IMG/VR virus record: IMGVR_UViG_3300036668_000172
Span: 1 to 64,000 of that record
Strand: one strand, 5' to 3'
Length of the DNA: 64,000 nucleotides
Source: a virus
The translations under genes were made by a program, and so were the position numbers. The notes under the pieces were generated by a model. That model searched no databases. It was not told where the DNA came from and was given only the letters and a program-made list of their open reading frames with translations. Position 1 is the stretch's first letter; the number at the start of each line of letters is the position of its first letter. Positions 31,956 through 38,708 of the stretch are shown here, piece after piece.

Positions 31956-32525
31956 TTAATCTCCGTATTGTTCTTGAGCATCTTTATTTAGCTGTGGGCT
32001 AGGAAACATAATTGGTTTTGGGCGCTTGTTGATAGGTAATAGAACCCCATCTTTATCCGTGTTTTTAACAGGGGACTTGATAGCTGCTGGTTTAGCAGAG
32101 GCTTTAGCTGGCGGGGATTTTACTGCAGACGTTTTCGCAGTAGCTGCCCTCATAGGTGCTGCGCGAGGAGTGGCCTTCTCCTTAGCTTTTTGAGCAGAAG
32201 TATTCTGTTTTTCTTTTTCAGTTTGCTGGCGTGCCTTCTCTACCGAGACAACTCCCCTGGCGCGTTCTTTAGCCAGAGCCCGAGCTCCTGTGGAGCGGGC
32301 GTTAGACATCTCTGTGGCCTTACTTACCTTATCTGCATGGCCTTCTTCAAAGGCCGTCTTCTTTGCGCTAGCTCTGTCAACAGCTGCCTGAGCCTTTTCT
32401 TCAGCTTTTAAAGGGGCGGCCTTGACTTTACCATAAAACTGCACGGCGCTATTAACTCTTTTACCCAAGCCTCCAGCTATCTTGCTGGCTGCTCCCTCGT
32501 TAAAAGTGTAAGGGGATTTAATCAT
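31956..32525 (-). CDS. Alanine/lysine-rich helical protein, 189 aa
   Basis: A 189-residue Ala/Lys-rich protein (KAQAAVDRASAKKTAFEEGH, then KATPRAAPMRAATAKTSAVK). Its composition is like that of histone-like or coiled-coil DNA-binding proteins, ending in a short motif IKSPVKNTDKDGVLLPINKR. It is possibly a nucleoid-like or capsid internal protein. The start overlaps the upstream gene by four bases. Confidence 0.5.
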   Translation of the reverse strand: MIKSPYTFNEGAASKIAGGLGKRVNSAVQFYGKVKAAPLKAEEKAQAAVDRASAKKTAFEEGHADKVSKATEMSNARSTGARALAKERARGVVSVEKARQQTEKEKQNTSAQKAKEKATPRAAPMRAATAKTSAVKSPPAKASAKPAAIKSPVKNTDKDGVLLPINKRPKPIMFPSPQLNKDAQEQYGD

Positions 32526-32875
32526 AACGCGTCTTCTTCTAGCTTAGCAATGCGCTTTTCTAGCAATTGAAACTTTTTGTCACCTTTTTCAATTCTATCT
32601 TCAATGCGGTCTACCGCATCCTTAAGGGAGCTTCCTCCATTATTAGATAACTGACCGTCAATCTTATTAAGTCTTTCCATAACTCCAGGGTCTCCGTCCC
32701 TACCGTCACGGCCCCTGGTCCCTGCCCAATCCACCATAAAGTTCTCCCACGCGGCCATCGCGGCGAAGAGCCTTTTAAAAATGGGACTGACTAGTTGCTT
32801 AATAGCAAACACAGCACCTACTACCACAGTGATGCTGGCAGCGAGGGTTAGGATTAAAGTCATTTCTGAAGACAT
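32522..32875 (-). CDS. Single-pass membrane protein with coiled coil
   Basis: A 117-residue protein. Residues about 5-30 are one hydrophobic segment (LTLAASITVVVGAVFAIKQL). A short collagen-like patch (GRDGRDGDPG) follows, then a C-terminal coiled coil (DAVDRIEDRIEKGDKKFQLL). It is close in shape to the DUF2746-like membrane proteins near lysis genes in actinobacteriophages. It may be a lysis accessory. Confidence 0.55.
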   Translation of the reverse strand: MSSEMTLILTLAASITVVVGAVFAIKQLVSPIFKRLFAAMAAWENFMVDWAGTRGRDGRDGDPGVMERLNKIDGQLSNNGGSSLKDAVDRIEDRIEKGDKKFQLLEKRIAKLEEDAL

Positions 32876-32898
32876 TTATAAACAGGTCCTAAGGTAAG

Positions 32899-32928
32899 TT
32901 GCAGGTATCTACTATTGTGAAGTATGAT
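32899..32928 (+). promoter_or_regulatory. Promoter for the isolated plus-strand membrane gene
   Basis: TTGCAG, then 18 bases, then TATGAT: a good match to the bacterial -35/-10 pattern. Transcription would start about 25 bases before the ATG of the small membrane gene, whose own GGAG sits five bases before that ATG. This is prediction from sequence only. Confidence 0.5.
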
Positions 32929-32960
32929 AGCTGATACCGCACACGATACTCGGAGAACTT

Positions 32961-33149
32961 ATGCAGACCCTTCTTATTCTATTCATCATCTTTGTAGTCT
33001 TTTGCACATTCTTTATGTTGTTTTTGCAGTGGCTGTCCCAAGGCTCAAAGGACCCATTTGCCAAAAAGCTACGCACTATCGGATGGATAGGCGTAGCTCT
33101 AGGTTATGTGGCTATCTCATTGGGCCTTTTCGTATTGCCCATCTTTTAG
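32961..33149 (+). CDS. Small two-segment membrane protein
   Basis: A 62-residue hydrophobic protein with two membrane segments (residues about 3-24, LLILFIIFVVFCTFFMLFLQ, and 40-61, IGWIGVALGYVAISLGLFVL), separated by a short basic loop. It is the only plus-strand gene inside 40 kb of minus-strand genes and has its own promoter and GGAG. It lies next to the lysis genes, so an antiholin or superinfection-exclusion protein is possible. The tail of the gene overlaps a doubtful minus-strand reading frame. Confidence 0.6.
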   Translation: MQTLLILFIIFVVFCTFFMLFLQWLSQGSKDPFAKKLRTIGWIGVALGYVAISLGLFVLPIF

Positions 33150-33330
33150 TATTTGGTCCTCCACTAATAGATTCTCCAGCAGCACCTCTGCCTGGTGAAG
33201 CCCAGCTAATTATGCTTGGTTTTTCGTTTGATTTAGGCCACTGATTTCCCAACATAGGGGAAACAGGTCTAGGAGTAATGACCTGCTTATTAGGGACTAG
33301 TTGCTTACGGGGAAGCATAAAGGGTGCCAC
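33112..33330 (-). CDS. Doubtful small reading frame, 72 aa
   Basis: A GTG-initiated frame encoding a Pro/Gly-rich peptide (PRKQLVPNKQVITPRPVSPM, then SWASPGRGAAGESISGGPN). It has no ribosome binding site, and its last 38 bases run antisense to the plus-strand membrane gene. Similar Pro/Gly-rich peptides do occur in the virion-like cluster at 56554-61865, so it may be real. I give it low weight. Confidence 0.25.
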   Translation of the reverse strand: MAPFMLPRKQLVPNKQVITPRPVSPMLGNQWPKSNEKPSIISWASPGRGAAGESISGGPNTKRWAIRKGPMR

Positions 33331-33339
33331 GAGATGTTT

Positions 33340-33546
33340 CTAGTCTTCTTTAGGGCTAGTTACAGCGATGATAGAAGTTAGCACTGATAGTAGGGCTGCT
33401 CCACCAGAGATGCTTATTAGGGTTACGTAGTCAATAGCTAGCAATCCGATACTGCCAGTTCCTAGTACAGCCACTGCGGCCTGTGCAAATGTTTTTACGG
33501 CGCGTTCTCCCGCAAAACTCCAGAACTTCTTAGTCAGAATAGTCAT
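33340..33546 (-). CDS. Putative holin (r1t-like)
   Basis: A 68-residue membrane protein. FWSFAGERAVKTFAQAAVAV opens the first segment, and YVTLISISGGAALLSVLTSI forms the second, ending IAVTSPKED. The phrases FW...RAVKTFAQ and the second helix LSVLTSI match the phage r1t-type holin family common in actinobacteriophages. Holins open the membrane to let the endolysin reach the wall. It lies just after the second membrane gene and M23 peptidase, as expected for a lysis cassette. Confidence 0.8.
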   Translation of the reverse strand: MTILTKKFWSFAGERAVKTFAQAAVAVLGTGSIGLLAIDYVTLISISGGAALLSVLTSIIAVTSPKED

Positions 33547-33833
33547 TATGGCTCCATTTCATTGTTATTGGGTTTGTATAGTTTTACATCTTCAAGTGTA
33601 GCAATCGCTGTGTAAGCGGTCAATATAATGCTGATAAGAGATACTCCGCCTGTAATAAGGGCGACACCTACACCGTACATGTCGTTTAGAAAAGTGAAGC
33701 CCCCAAGTATAACCATGGCAAAGCCTAGGCGGTAGGCTCCAAAGATTAGAGTTCTACGAAATTTCCAGCTAGGGCCTTGCGGTGCCTCAGACTCTTCCTT
33801 TAAGAAGAACAATGCATTTATTATAGATTTCAT
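33546..33833 (-). CDS. Second lysis-cassette membrane protein
   Basis: A 95-residue protein with two membrane segments (residues about 32-50, AYRLGFAMVILGGFTF, and 57-77, GVALITGGVSLISIILTAYT). The ATG used here overlaps the M23 gene stop as ATGA and has a GAGAGAG purine tract. A longer form starting eight codons upstream is less likely. It may be a second holin or an antiholin. The N-terminus is charged (KEESEAPQGPSWKFRR). Confidence 0.6.
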   Translation of the reverse strand: MKSIINALFFLKEESEAPQGPSWKFRRTLIFGAYRLGFAMVILGGFTFLNDMYGVGVALITGGVSLISIILTAYTAIATLEDVKLYKPNNNEMEP

Positions 33834-34366
33834 AGCTCTCTCTTGCAACAAGGGCAAATCTCTACAAGATTAGCCTCGATAAGCTTCTTAAGGTCCACCT
33901 TCGCAGACGTTGCTCCAAAGACACCTTTTAGGGTCCTAGACGCGGTTCCATGGAGATGGGGCCCTGAACTTCCAGAGCCCGTGTTACCGATGTAAGCCAT
34001 AAGTTGCCCAGCTTCAACCTTTGTGCCTACCGTTTTGTTTATAGGAGCATGAGGCCCCTCAACTCGGGGTCCTCTACAATTCATCCCGTGGTTATTGCAA
34101 GAAATGTGGGAGTATCCTAGATACCATACCTTCTTGTCTTTAGCCATAGCGGTTTGGACAATAACCCAGCCAAGGACATCAGACCACTGGATAAGCTTTA
34201 TAGTTCCTGCAGCAATAGATGATATTCCAGTTCTACCCTTATTAGAGCCAGAAGGGGCCCAGTCTGTACCTGAGTGAGGTTGCATGTTGTTCTGCCGACG
34301 AAAGGCAGACATAGTCCCGTATTCACCTGTAACGGCGCTTTCGGGGAACGGCATTAGCCAAGACAT
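33830..34366 (-). CDS. M23 (LytM-type) peptidase, endolysin
   Basis: A 178-residue zinc metallopeptidase that cuts peptidoglycan cross-bridges. The zinc ligands are H31 and D35 (QPHSGTDWA) and H139 of GPHLHG, with H137 and H87 (LGYSH) as catalytic histidines, the full M23 set. A C-terminal CPCC (ICPCCKREL) may bind a further zinc. There is no signal peptide, so it needs the adjacent holins for export. It has no cell-wall-binding domain and is short compared with many actinobacteriophage lysins. Confidence 0.88.
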   Translation of the reverse strand: MSWLMPFPESAVTGEYGTMSAFRRQNNMQPHSGTDWAPSGSNKGRTGISSIAAGTIKLIQWSDVLGWVIVQTAMAKDKKVWYLGYSHISCNNHGMNCRGPRVEGPHAPINKTVGTKVEAGQLMAYIGNTGSGSSGPHLHGTASRTLKGVFGATSAKVDLKKLIEANLVEICPCCKREL

Positions 34367-34456
34367 AGTTCTCCTAAGTAATTTACGTGTACTACCATTG
34401 TGACTTACTTAGGGTCCGATGTCGGCGTAAACTTTGGGGTAGCTAGTTGCTGGGAC

Positions 34457-34786
34457 TCACATCCCAGAGCCGCCACCGTCTCCTCCGCCATCAGCACCGT
34501 CTCCTGGTGCTCCTCCGATAGCGTCTGCGGCGCGGTCTCCTGCCGATGTGTCTCCAGGAGTTCCCTGCATAGAAGTGTTTGAGCCCGTGCTCATAGCTGC
34601 ATAGTTATTTGCACCTGCGTACATGACTGGGTAGCCGTGCCAAAAAGGTGAGCCTGGAACCGCAGGTCCCCGAGTGCTGCCCCCAAAAGAGCTCTCCCTA
34701 GCTGCTGCTACTTGGTCTACACCTGGGACCATGTTGAACTCCCTTAGGTAGGGAGCCATCTGGCTCTTTTCGTATTCAGGAAGCAT
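34457..34786 (-). CDS. Hypothetical Gly/Asp/Ser-rich protein, 109 aa
   Basis: A 109-residue protein. An N-terminal helix (LPEYEKSQMAPYLREFNMVP) is followed by a low-complexity C-terminus (AIGGAPGDGADGGGDGGGSG). It looks like small virion proteins that occur several times in this genome. No domain is recognised. Confidence 0.5.
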   Translation of the reverse strand: MLPEYEKSQMAPYLREFNMVPGVDQVAAARESSFGGSTRGPAVPGSPFWHGYPVMYAGANNYAAMSTGSNTSMQGTPGDTSAGDRAADAIGGAPGDGADGGGDGGGSGM

Positions 34787-34788
34787 TG

Positions 34789-34971
34789 TTACCTCTTTTT
34801 TTTCTTAGGTTGTCTTTGGGTTAGGCTGGAGCTTGTAGCAATCTTTTTAGAAGGAACCTTCTTTGCCCGTGCGGTTCCTGGCCCTAGCTTGGTAGCAACT
34901 ACCATGTGCTCTAATTCTCCTGGGGCAGGCTTACCTTTACGTAGCTCGTTGCCGCTTAAGGGTCTAGTCAT
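34789..34971 (-). CDS. Small basic protein, 60 aa
   Basis: A 60-residue Lys/Arg-rich protein (MTRPLSGNELRKGKPAPGEL, then SSSLTQRQPKKKKR). It overlaps the acidic gene upstream by four bases. It is probably a disordered DNA-binding peptide. No family is recognised. Confidence 0.5.
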   Translation of the reverse strand: MTRPLSGNELRKGKPAPGELEHMVVATKLGPGTARAKKVPSKKIATSSSLTQRQPKKKKR

Positions 34972-35120
34972 TTTTCCTCTTCATCTGAGAAGACCTCAAC
35001 TTCGTATTCACTCTCGTCAAACAAGGAGTAAAGTAGGTCTTCGTCTAGCTCTTCGCCATCAAAATAGACATCATCCGCTGTATCAGCGTCGTAAGGGTCT
35101 ATAGGTCCGTACCAGGTCAC
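34968..35120 (-). CDS. Small acidic protein, GTG start, 50 aa
   Basis: A 50-residue very acidic protein (TWYGPIDPYDADTADDVYFD, then EEEK at the end). No ATG fits, so GTG is the most likely start, though no strong ribosome binding site is visible. The stop overlaps the next ATG (ATGA). It could be a DNA-mimic or an inhibitor; that is speculation from charge only. Confidence 0.45.
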   Translation of the reverse strand: MTWYGPIDPYDADTADDVYFDGEELDEDLLYSLFDESEYEVEVFSDEEEK

Positions 35121-35161
35121 ATAAATAGTGTGCCACAGATTGTTTGTGTTGGTGTTCTAAG

Positions 35162-35235
35162 CTCCCCTTCCTGGACTTGAACCAAGAACCTACGAGTTAA
35201 CAGCTCGCCGCTCTGCCGAATTGAGCTAAAGGGGA
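35162..35235 (-). tRNA. tRNA-Asn (anticodon GTT)
   Basis: A full cloverleaf on the minus strand: acceptor TCCCCTT/AAGGGGA, D-arm with GCTC...GAGC and a GG pair in the loop, anticodon stem GCGAG/CTCGT with loop CTGTTAA (anticodon GTT, asparagine), and T-arm with GGTTCAAGTCC. No CCA is encoded. It is the only complete tRNA I find in the window. Confidence 0.92.
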
Positions 35236-35241
35236 AAGGCT

Positions 35242-35340
35242 TTAAGCTTTTACTAGCTTCCTTTTAACTGAGTCAAAGGTCTTTGGGTGCTTCTTAGAAG
35301 ATTTCCCATTGTTTCTTTTATCGTTACTTGTTTTAGCCAT
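35242..35340 (-). CDS. Tiny basic protein, 32 aa
   Basis: A 32-residue Lys/Asn/Ser-rich protein (MAKTSNDKRNNGKSSKKHPK) linked to the upstream FmdB-like gene by a TAATG overlap. It ends seven bases before the tRNA-Asn. It is plausible because of the coupling, but short. Confidence 0.45.
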   Translation of the reverse strand: MAKTSNDKRNNGKSSKKHPKTFDSVKRKLVKA

Positions 35341-35507
35341 TAGCTTTTACCCCATCCGCCACCCTTAAAGATGGCCGCGCCTAGTGAGAATTTCTTTCTC
35401 CGTGCAGTAGAGCACGTCATACAAATGATAGTTGGGGAATCACTGACAGGGTGGCTAATTTCAATAACACTTTTACAAGTTGCGCACTCGTAGTCATACA
35501 CTGCCAT
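35340..35507 (-). CDS. FmdB-like zinc-ribbon protein
   Basis: A 55-residue zinc ribbon: MAVYDYECATCKSVIEISHP, then CMTCS (CxxC pairs at about 8-11 and 29-32), the FmdB-like regulatory-protein pattern (YxYxCxxC...E). The ATG used here has AAAGGAGAACT in front; a longer form with five extra residues lacks this. Its leader holds a tRNA-like structure (35521-35596). The role of FmdB-like proteins in phages is not known to me. Confidence 0.7.
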   Translation of the reverse strand: MAVYDYECATCKSVIEISHPVSDSPTIICMTCSTARRKKFSLGAAIFKGGGWGKS

Positions 35508-35520
35508 AGTTCTCCTTTGC

Positions 35521-35596
35521 ACGTGGGCTGTAGAGGAGTTGCACCTCTCATGTGGTCAGAAAGGAAGTAAAGACCCCACACGGCTCTCGTCAGCCC
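35521..35596 (-). ncRNA. tRNA-like structured leader RNA (copy 3)
   Basis: On the minus strand GGGCTG (35596-35591) pairs with CAGCCC (35530-35525) to form a 6-bp acceptor-like stem. Inside is an imperfect hairpin TGTGG-GTC/GACCACA, then a T-arm-like hairpin AGAGG, loop TGCAACT, CCTCT. After the acceptor-like strand comes ACG, the same triplet as in the two plus-strand copies. It ends about five bases before the ribosome binding site of the FmdB-like gene. It has no normal anticodon arm, so it is not a tRNA gene. Confidence 0.55.
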
Positions 35597-35598
35597 TA

Positions 35599-35680
35599 AA
35601 ACAGTGGCAAGTACAACCAGAAGTCGTAGTAGAAGATTTGGTTAGTTATAATCGGATAACCGAAGTACTTGCCACTGTTT
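35599..35680 (-). terminator. 16-bp inverted repeat with branched loop
   Basis: AAACAGTGGCAAGTAC and GTACTTGCCACTGTTT are perfect 16-bp arms. The 50-nt loop holds two more small hairpins (AACCA/TGGTT and TCGG/CCGA), giving a three-way junction. On the minus strand it follows directly after a stop codon and is followed by TTTTAGG. It probably ends the upstream minus-strand transcript; a structured regulatory RNA is the alternative. Confidence 0.65.
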
Positions 35681-35684
35681 AGTT

Positions 35685-35930
35685 TTAGACTAGTACTTCG
35701 TCAGCTCCGCCACTACGGTCTGACGCTGTACTGGGATTAGTATAGTCAATAAAGTCTAACATTGCAGCAATCGAGTAATAAGACACGTCAAAGAAAGTAG
35801 AGGCTTGAGAAAGCAGGTCTACTGGGTGACTAACTTTCTCTAAACCGTATACGTCTTCTAGGTACTGCAGCAGGGCTGGAGTAAACGCTTCTATGAAGTC
35901 TGCTGGTGCCATGCAAGGAAATTCATTCAT
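35685..35930 (-). CDS. Hypothetical protein, 81 aa
   Basis: An 81-residue acidic, mostly helical protein (FIEAFTPALLQYLEDVYGLE and TFFDVSYYSIAAMLDFIDYT). No domain is recognised. It is the last gene before the branched hairpin. It probably belongs to the small accessory genes that extend to 38800. Confidence 0.5.
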   Translation of the reverse strand: MNEFPCMAPADFIEAFTPALLQYLEDVYGLEKVSHPVDLLSQASTFFDVSYYSIAAMLDFIDYTNPSTASDRSGGADEVLV

Positions 35931-35933
35931 TAG

Positions 35934-36167
35934 TTATTCCGTCTCTAAATGCCTATTAAACACAAGTCGCTCACGTTCATCAATGATTTGATACGCAAAC
36001 TTCATTAGCTTTTCGTATGCTTCAGCATCGGTAGTGGTTTTGTTGTAGTGATGAGCGCAGAAAAGTAGCTCACCAATGTTTCCCACAGCCTTCACATAGG
36101 CCTGAGAGGAACACTCGAAGTCGCACCTGTCTAGGGGCGTAAGCGTCCAGACCACTGTTTCAGTCAT
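35934..36167 (-). CDS. Hypothetical protein with possible zinc site, 77 aa
   Basis: A 77-residue protein with a Cys/His set (DRCDFECSSQAYVKAVGNIG, then LLFCAHHYNK) that may bind zinc, similar to small phage proteins with a C-x3-C...CxxH pattern. The C-terminal helix is charged. It overlaps the upstream gene by eight bases. Confidence 0.55.
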   Translation of the reverse strand: MTETVVWTLTPLDRCDFECSSQAYVKAVGNIGELLFCAHHYNKTTTDAEAYEKLMKFAYQIIDERERLVFNRHLETE

Positions 36168-36426
36168 CTTGTCCCTCTATAGAAACTATCTTGGTAGTTA
36201 CCCACCATCCATCTTTACCGCCAATGTACATGTGCTTGCCTACTTGCACTGGTAGCCTTTTGTGCGCATCTTCTTCGCCAAACGCAGAGGGCAGTTCGTT
36301 GACTTTCATTCCTTCATAATTGTCAAAACAATACGCGTACCAGTGCTTGAATTGAAAAATTCCATTCTTGAAGCAATAGCCGTTTCTAAGGTCGTATATA
36401 GACCCAGTCTCAGTTGTAATTATCAT
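36160..36426 (-). CDS. Hypothetical protein, 88 aa
   Basis: An 88-residue protein of beta character (IITTETGSIYDLRNGYCFKN, then IGGKDGWWVTTKIVSIEGQD). I recognise no domain. The ATG overlaps the stop of a short GTG-initiated gene just upstream (ATGA), so both are probably translated together. Confidence 0.55.
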   Translation of the reverse strand: MIITTETGSIYDLRNGYCFKNGIFQFKHWYAYCFDNYEGMKVNELPSAFGEEDAHKRLPVQVGKHMYIGGKDGWWVTTKIVSIEGQDD

Positions 36427-36575
36427 CTGGTCTTCCTGTCACAGAAAAATACGAACACCCTCTTGCCAATAATGATATCTAAGGTCGGTTGGGTTTTCAC
36501 GTCATACAGGTTGATGCCGAATACATAGTGAGTCCCCAGAGAGCCAGAGTCTCTATAGCTTCTAAACTTAATCAC
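36423..36575 (-). CDS. Small protein with GTG start, 50 aa
   Basis: A 50-residue beta-rich basic protein (IKFRSYRDSGSLGTHYVFGI, then KRVFVFFCDRKTR). AAGGAG lies eight bases before the GTG, and both ends overlap neighbours by a few bases, which makes it a real gene despite its length. No domain is recognised. Confidence 0.55.
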   Translation of the reverse strand: MIKFRSYRDSGSLGTHYVFGINLYDVKTQPTLDIIIGKRVFVFFCDRKTR

Positions 36576-36822
36576 CGAATTTCTCCTTATAAGAGTTATC
36601 TAAAGCCTTTAAAGCTTTGCTGACGCAAATTTCTGCACCATCACCATAGCGATGTTTAAACTCTACACCGCGTTCTTCGTAGCCCTCTAGATACAGGGGG
36701 TCTTCACCAGTAGTAGCAATGTAGGTGTTCACATTACTAGGTGAAGTTCCGCCCTTTACTCTGGCTATGTGTATCTCAGTGAGCAGCTGTCTGTTTAATC
36801 TAATCTGGACGTGTAGTGGCAT
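36568..36822 (-). CDS. Hypothetical protein, 84 aa
   Basis: An 84-residue protein with an N-terminal beta strand (LHVQIRLNRQLLTEIHIARV) and a C-terminal helix (EICVSKALKALDNSYKEKFG). The start lies inside the 3' end of the exonuclease gene, indicating coupling. No family is recognised. Confidence 0.55.
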   Translation of the reverse strand: MPLHVQIRLNRQLLTEIHIARVKGGTSPSNVNTYIATTGEDPLYLEGYEERGVEFKHRYGDGAEICVSKALKALDNSYKEKFGD

Positions 36823-37399
36823 CTTGACCTCTTCTCTTGGCTCCCATTACTCCCCTTAGGTATTCAAAGCAATAGATGTGCATCAGTGAGTCCCATCCAG
36901 CATCGTGCTGATTCTCTGTACCAATCTTTTCAATGGCATAAGCCTTCGCGCGTTTCTTCCAAGTCGCAGCTTTTACGGGCATCCCGTGCTCCTCTTTATA
37001 GTCCAGAGCGAAGCATAGTGCGTTTAGGTCAACAGTTCTTCTTGAGAAGAGTGAGTAGGTTTTAGGCAGAGAGTCTTTCACAAAGGGCATGTCGAATGCG
37101 CCAACGTTGAAACCAACAGGAATAGTTTTACCCCTGCTGTTAGTATCGACCCCTATTGCAATCAACCAATCGTAAACCTGACTGTCAACCTCATCTGGCA
37201 AAGGCGCACTTTGTAAAGACTCTAGTGTTATGCCGTGAACCTCAAAGGCGCGCTCTGACCACTGGCACTCACCTGGATTCATATTCATGGAGATTTGATA
37301 CCCGTCCTCGGTGGATAGGCCAATCTGAATCAGCTTGCCACCTTCACTCAACTCACTAGAGGACATCTCTCCATCTAGTCCTAGGAATAGGTAACTCAT
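36800..37399 (-). CDS. DEDDh-family 3'-5' exonuclease
   Basis: A 199-residue exonuclease of the DnaQ/oligoribonuclease fold. The four acidic motifs are visible: D9 and E11 (LDGEMS), D103 (GFNVGAFDMPF), and H165 with D170 (QHDAGWDS), the DEDDh type that uses two metal ions. It could degrade host nucleic acid, mature RNA ends or edit replication products. It has a strong GGAGAG binding site. It sits at the start of the small-gene series, unlike replication genes, which are not seen in this window. Confidence 0.85.
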   Translation of the reverse strand: MSYLFLGLDGEMSSSELSEGGKLIQIGLSTEDGYQISMNMNPGECQWSERAFEVHGITLESLQSAPLPDEVDSQVYDWLIAIGVDTNSRGKTIPVGFNVGAFDMPFVKDSLPKTYSLFSRRTVDLNALCFALDYKEEHGMPVKAATWKKRAKAYAIEKIGTENQHDAGWDSLMHIYCFEYLRGVMGAKRRGQDATTRPD

Positions 37400-37435
37400 T
37401 TCTCTCCTTTATAAGTAAAAATGATTATTTGCGTT

Positions 37436-37693
37436 TTAGCTTATAAGTTCAATCTGCACTGAACACTCGCAGCCTATCAACGCTGTGTGATAGTCGCTGC
37501 AGTTTTCTGTTAGAACTTGGACAATCCGTCTTCGTTCTCCAAGCAGCGCCCTAGAGAGTTTAGTCTCTATGACCGCAATCAAAGCGTGCGGGGCGTCAAG
37601 CATGTCATTGACCCAATGGTTATCAAGGAACTCTTGCTCTTCTTGTAGCTCGTCTGCATCAAGTGAGCCTAGGTAATCCTCTTGCTTAGTCAT
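37436..37693 (-). CDS. Hypothetical acidic protein, 85 aa
   Basis: An 85-residue acidic protein. It starts at the ATG overlapping the upstream stop (ATGA), with GGAG upstream. It is mostly helical (ALIAVIETKLSRALLGERRR) with two cysteines in GCECSVQIEL. No family is recognised. Confidence 0.5.
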   Translation of the reverse strand: MTKQEDYLGSLDADELQEEQEFLDNHWVNDMLDAPHALIAVIETKLSRALLGERRRIVQVLTENCSDYHTALIGCECSVQIELIS

Positions 37694-38016
37694 CTCTCGC
37701 ACTCCATAATCATGTTGCGTACAGTGGCTTCATACTCTTTTTTCCACTCTGGAAAATCAGACAGTTGTTCAAAGATTTCGTTTAGCTCTTGCTCACGTTT
37801 TTCTGTGTCGTAAGAAACGCTCTTGCCTCCGTAGCAACCAACTCCGTACCTAAACTCCCACTTGTTATCATCGTGAAAGTCTGGCATAAACTCCGCTTCA
37901 TTCCATGAGCCACCGCAAACATCGCAGTCGGAATCGTCGCCCAAGCTCCAAGAGAGGTCTCTATCTTCTTCAGCCATCTCAACTGCAAAGTCTCGCTTTG
38001 TAGTTGGCTCAGTCAT
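37690..38016 (-). CDS. Hypothetical acidic protein with CxxC, 108 aa
   Basis: A 108-residue acidic protein. CDVCGG (residues about 32-35) and a later Cys in GVGCYGG may form a metal site. The C-terminal half is a helix (EQELNEIFEQLSDFPEWKKE). It overlaps both neighbours by a few bases. No family is recognised. Confidence 0.5.
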   Translation of the reverse strand: MTEPTTKRDFAVEMAEEDRDLSWSLGDDSDCDVCGGSWNEAEFMPDFHDDNKWEFRYGVGCYGGKSVSYDTEKREQELNEIFEQLSDFPEWKKEYEATVRNMIMECER

Positions 38017-38206
38017 CTTGTCCCTCTCTTATTAGTTTCTCTAGGTCTTTTGCGTAATAGGGGTCAGCTAGTGCCTCTAGGATGTCTCGCTTAGCTGCTT
38101 TATCCTTTATGAGCGCAATGATACGTTTCTGCTCTTCCTCAACTCCAGCTTCGTAACCCTTGAGAAAGGCAAAACTTATTTGTAATCCATCGTCTAGTTC
38201 ACTCAC
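38009..38206 (-). CDS. Hypothetical helical protein, GTG start, 65 aa
   Basis: A 65-residue helical, acidic protein (SFAFLKGYEAGVEEEQKRII, then DPYYAKDLEKLIREGQDD). The start is GTG with GGTAGGAG eight bases upstream. Small phage proteins with a GxxxGxxxEQxRI helix of this kind are common, but their role is unknown. Confidence 0.55.
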   Translation of the reverse strand: MSELDDGLQISFAFLKGYEAGVEEEQKRIIALIKDKAAKRDILEALADPYYAKDLEKLIREGQDD

Positions 38207-38259
38207 AGTGCACTCCTACCTATACCCTATACGCTTTTGTTGGTACTCACTCTATCACT

Positions 38260-38514
38260 TTAGAAGAGCATGTCCCCGCTTTGGGGTTTCGGGTTTCCTT
38301 CTTGAGAGTCTTGGTATTCAGACCTTGGGGTAGTCATCTTGGTTTTCCTGTTGGGGGTGGCGTCAGACGCGCCGAAAGGGGCTGGGTTGAACTGAGACTT
38401 ATTAGCGTTGCTATTAGCAACCTCTTTGCCCGCTGTAGTGCCACGAGCTGCCAGCTGAGCATCGCGCTTCTTAATGCTGCTCTTAGCTTTCTTATAGCGG
38501 CCTTCGAGACTCAA
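38260..38514 (-). CDS. Small Ser/Lys/Asn-rich protein, 84 aa
   Basis: An 84-residue, low-complexity, hydrophilic protein (RYKKAKSSIKKRDAQLAARG, then SDATPNRKTKMTTPRSEYQD). It is probably disordered. It overlaps the upstream gene by four bases and belongs to a small set preceding the regulatory gap. Confidence 0.45.
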   Translation of the reverse strand: MSLEGRYKKAKSSIKKRDAQLAARGTTAGKEVANSNANKSQFNPAPFGASDATPNRKTKMTTPRSEYQDSQEGNPKPQSGDMLF

Positions 38515-38708
38515 AGCTCTAAACCTGTTTTCCAGAAGGAGTGGTTGGGGTCAGACAAGTCCATGTGCACAACATTAGTGTGTGGGTCCCTGATGCCCTG
38601 AAGTCCCATTCGGGAAGTCGTCTCTTCAACCTGACTCTTTGGAGACTCAAACTGAGTTGGGTCGTTGACGTTCTTGACTGAGCCGTCTCTTTTATCGTGG
38701 AAGTCCAT
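38511..38708 (-). CDS. Hypothetical protein, 65 aa
   Basis: A 65-residue polar protein (MDFHDKRDGSVKNVNDPTQF, then SDPNHSFWKTGLEL). Wording resembles the small peptides in the second virion-like cluster (56554 on). It is coupled to the next tiny gene by TAATG. The function is unknown. Confidence 0.45.
   Translation of the reverse strand: MDFHDKRDGSVKNVNDPTQFESPKSQVEETTSRMGLQGIRDPHTNVVHMDLSDPNHSFWKTGLEL

Noticed and set aside
35521-35596. Second tRNA gene beside tRNA-Asn
   Set aside because: An acceptor-like and a T-arm-like stem are present, but no D-arm or anticodon arm of normal size can be folded, so it is reported as a tRNA-like leader instead.
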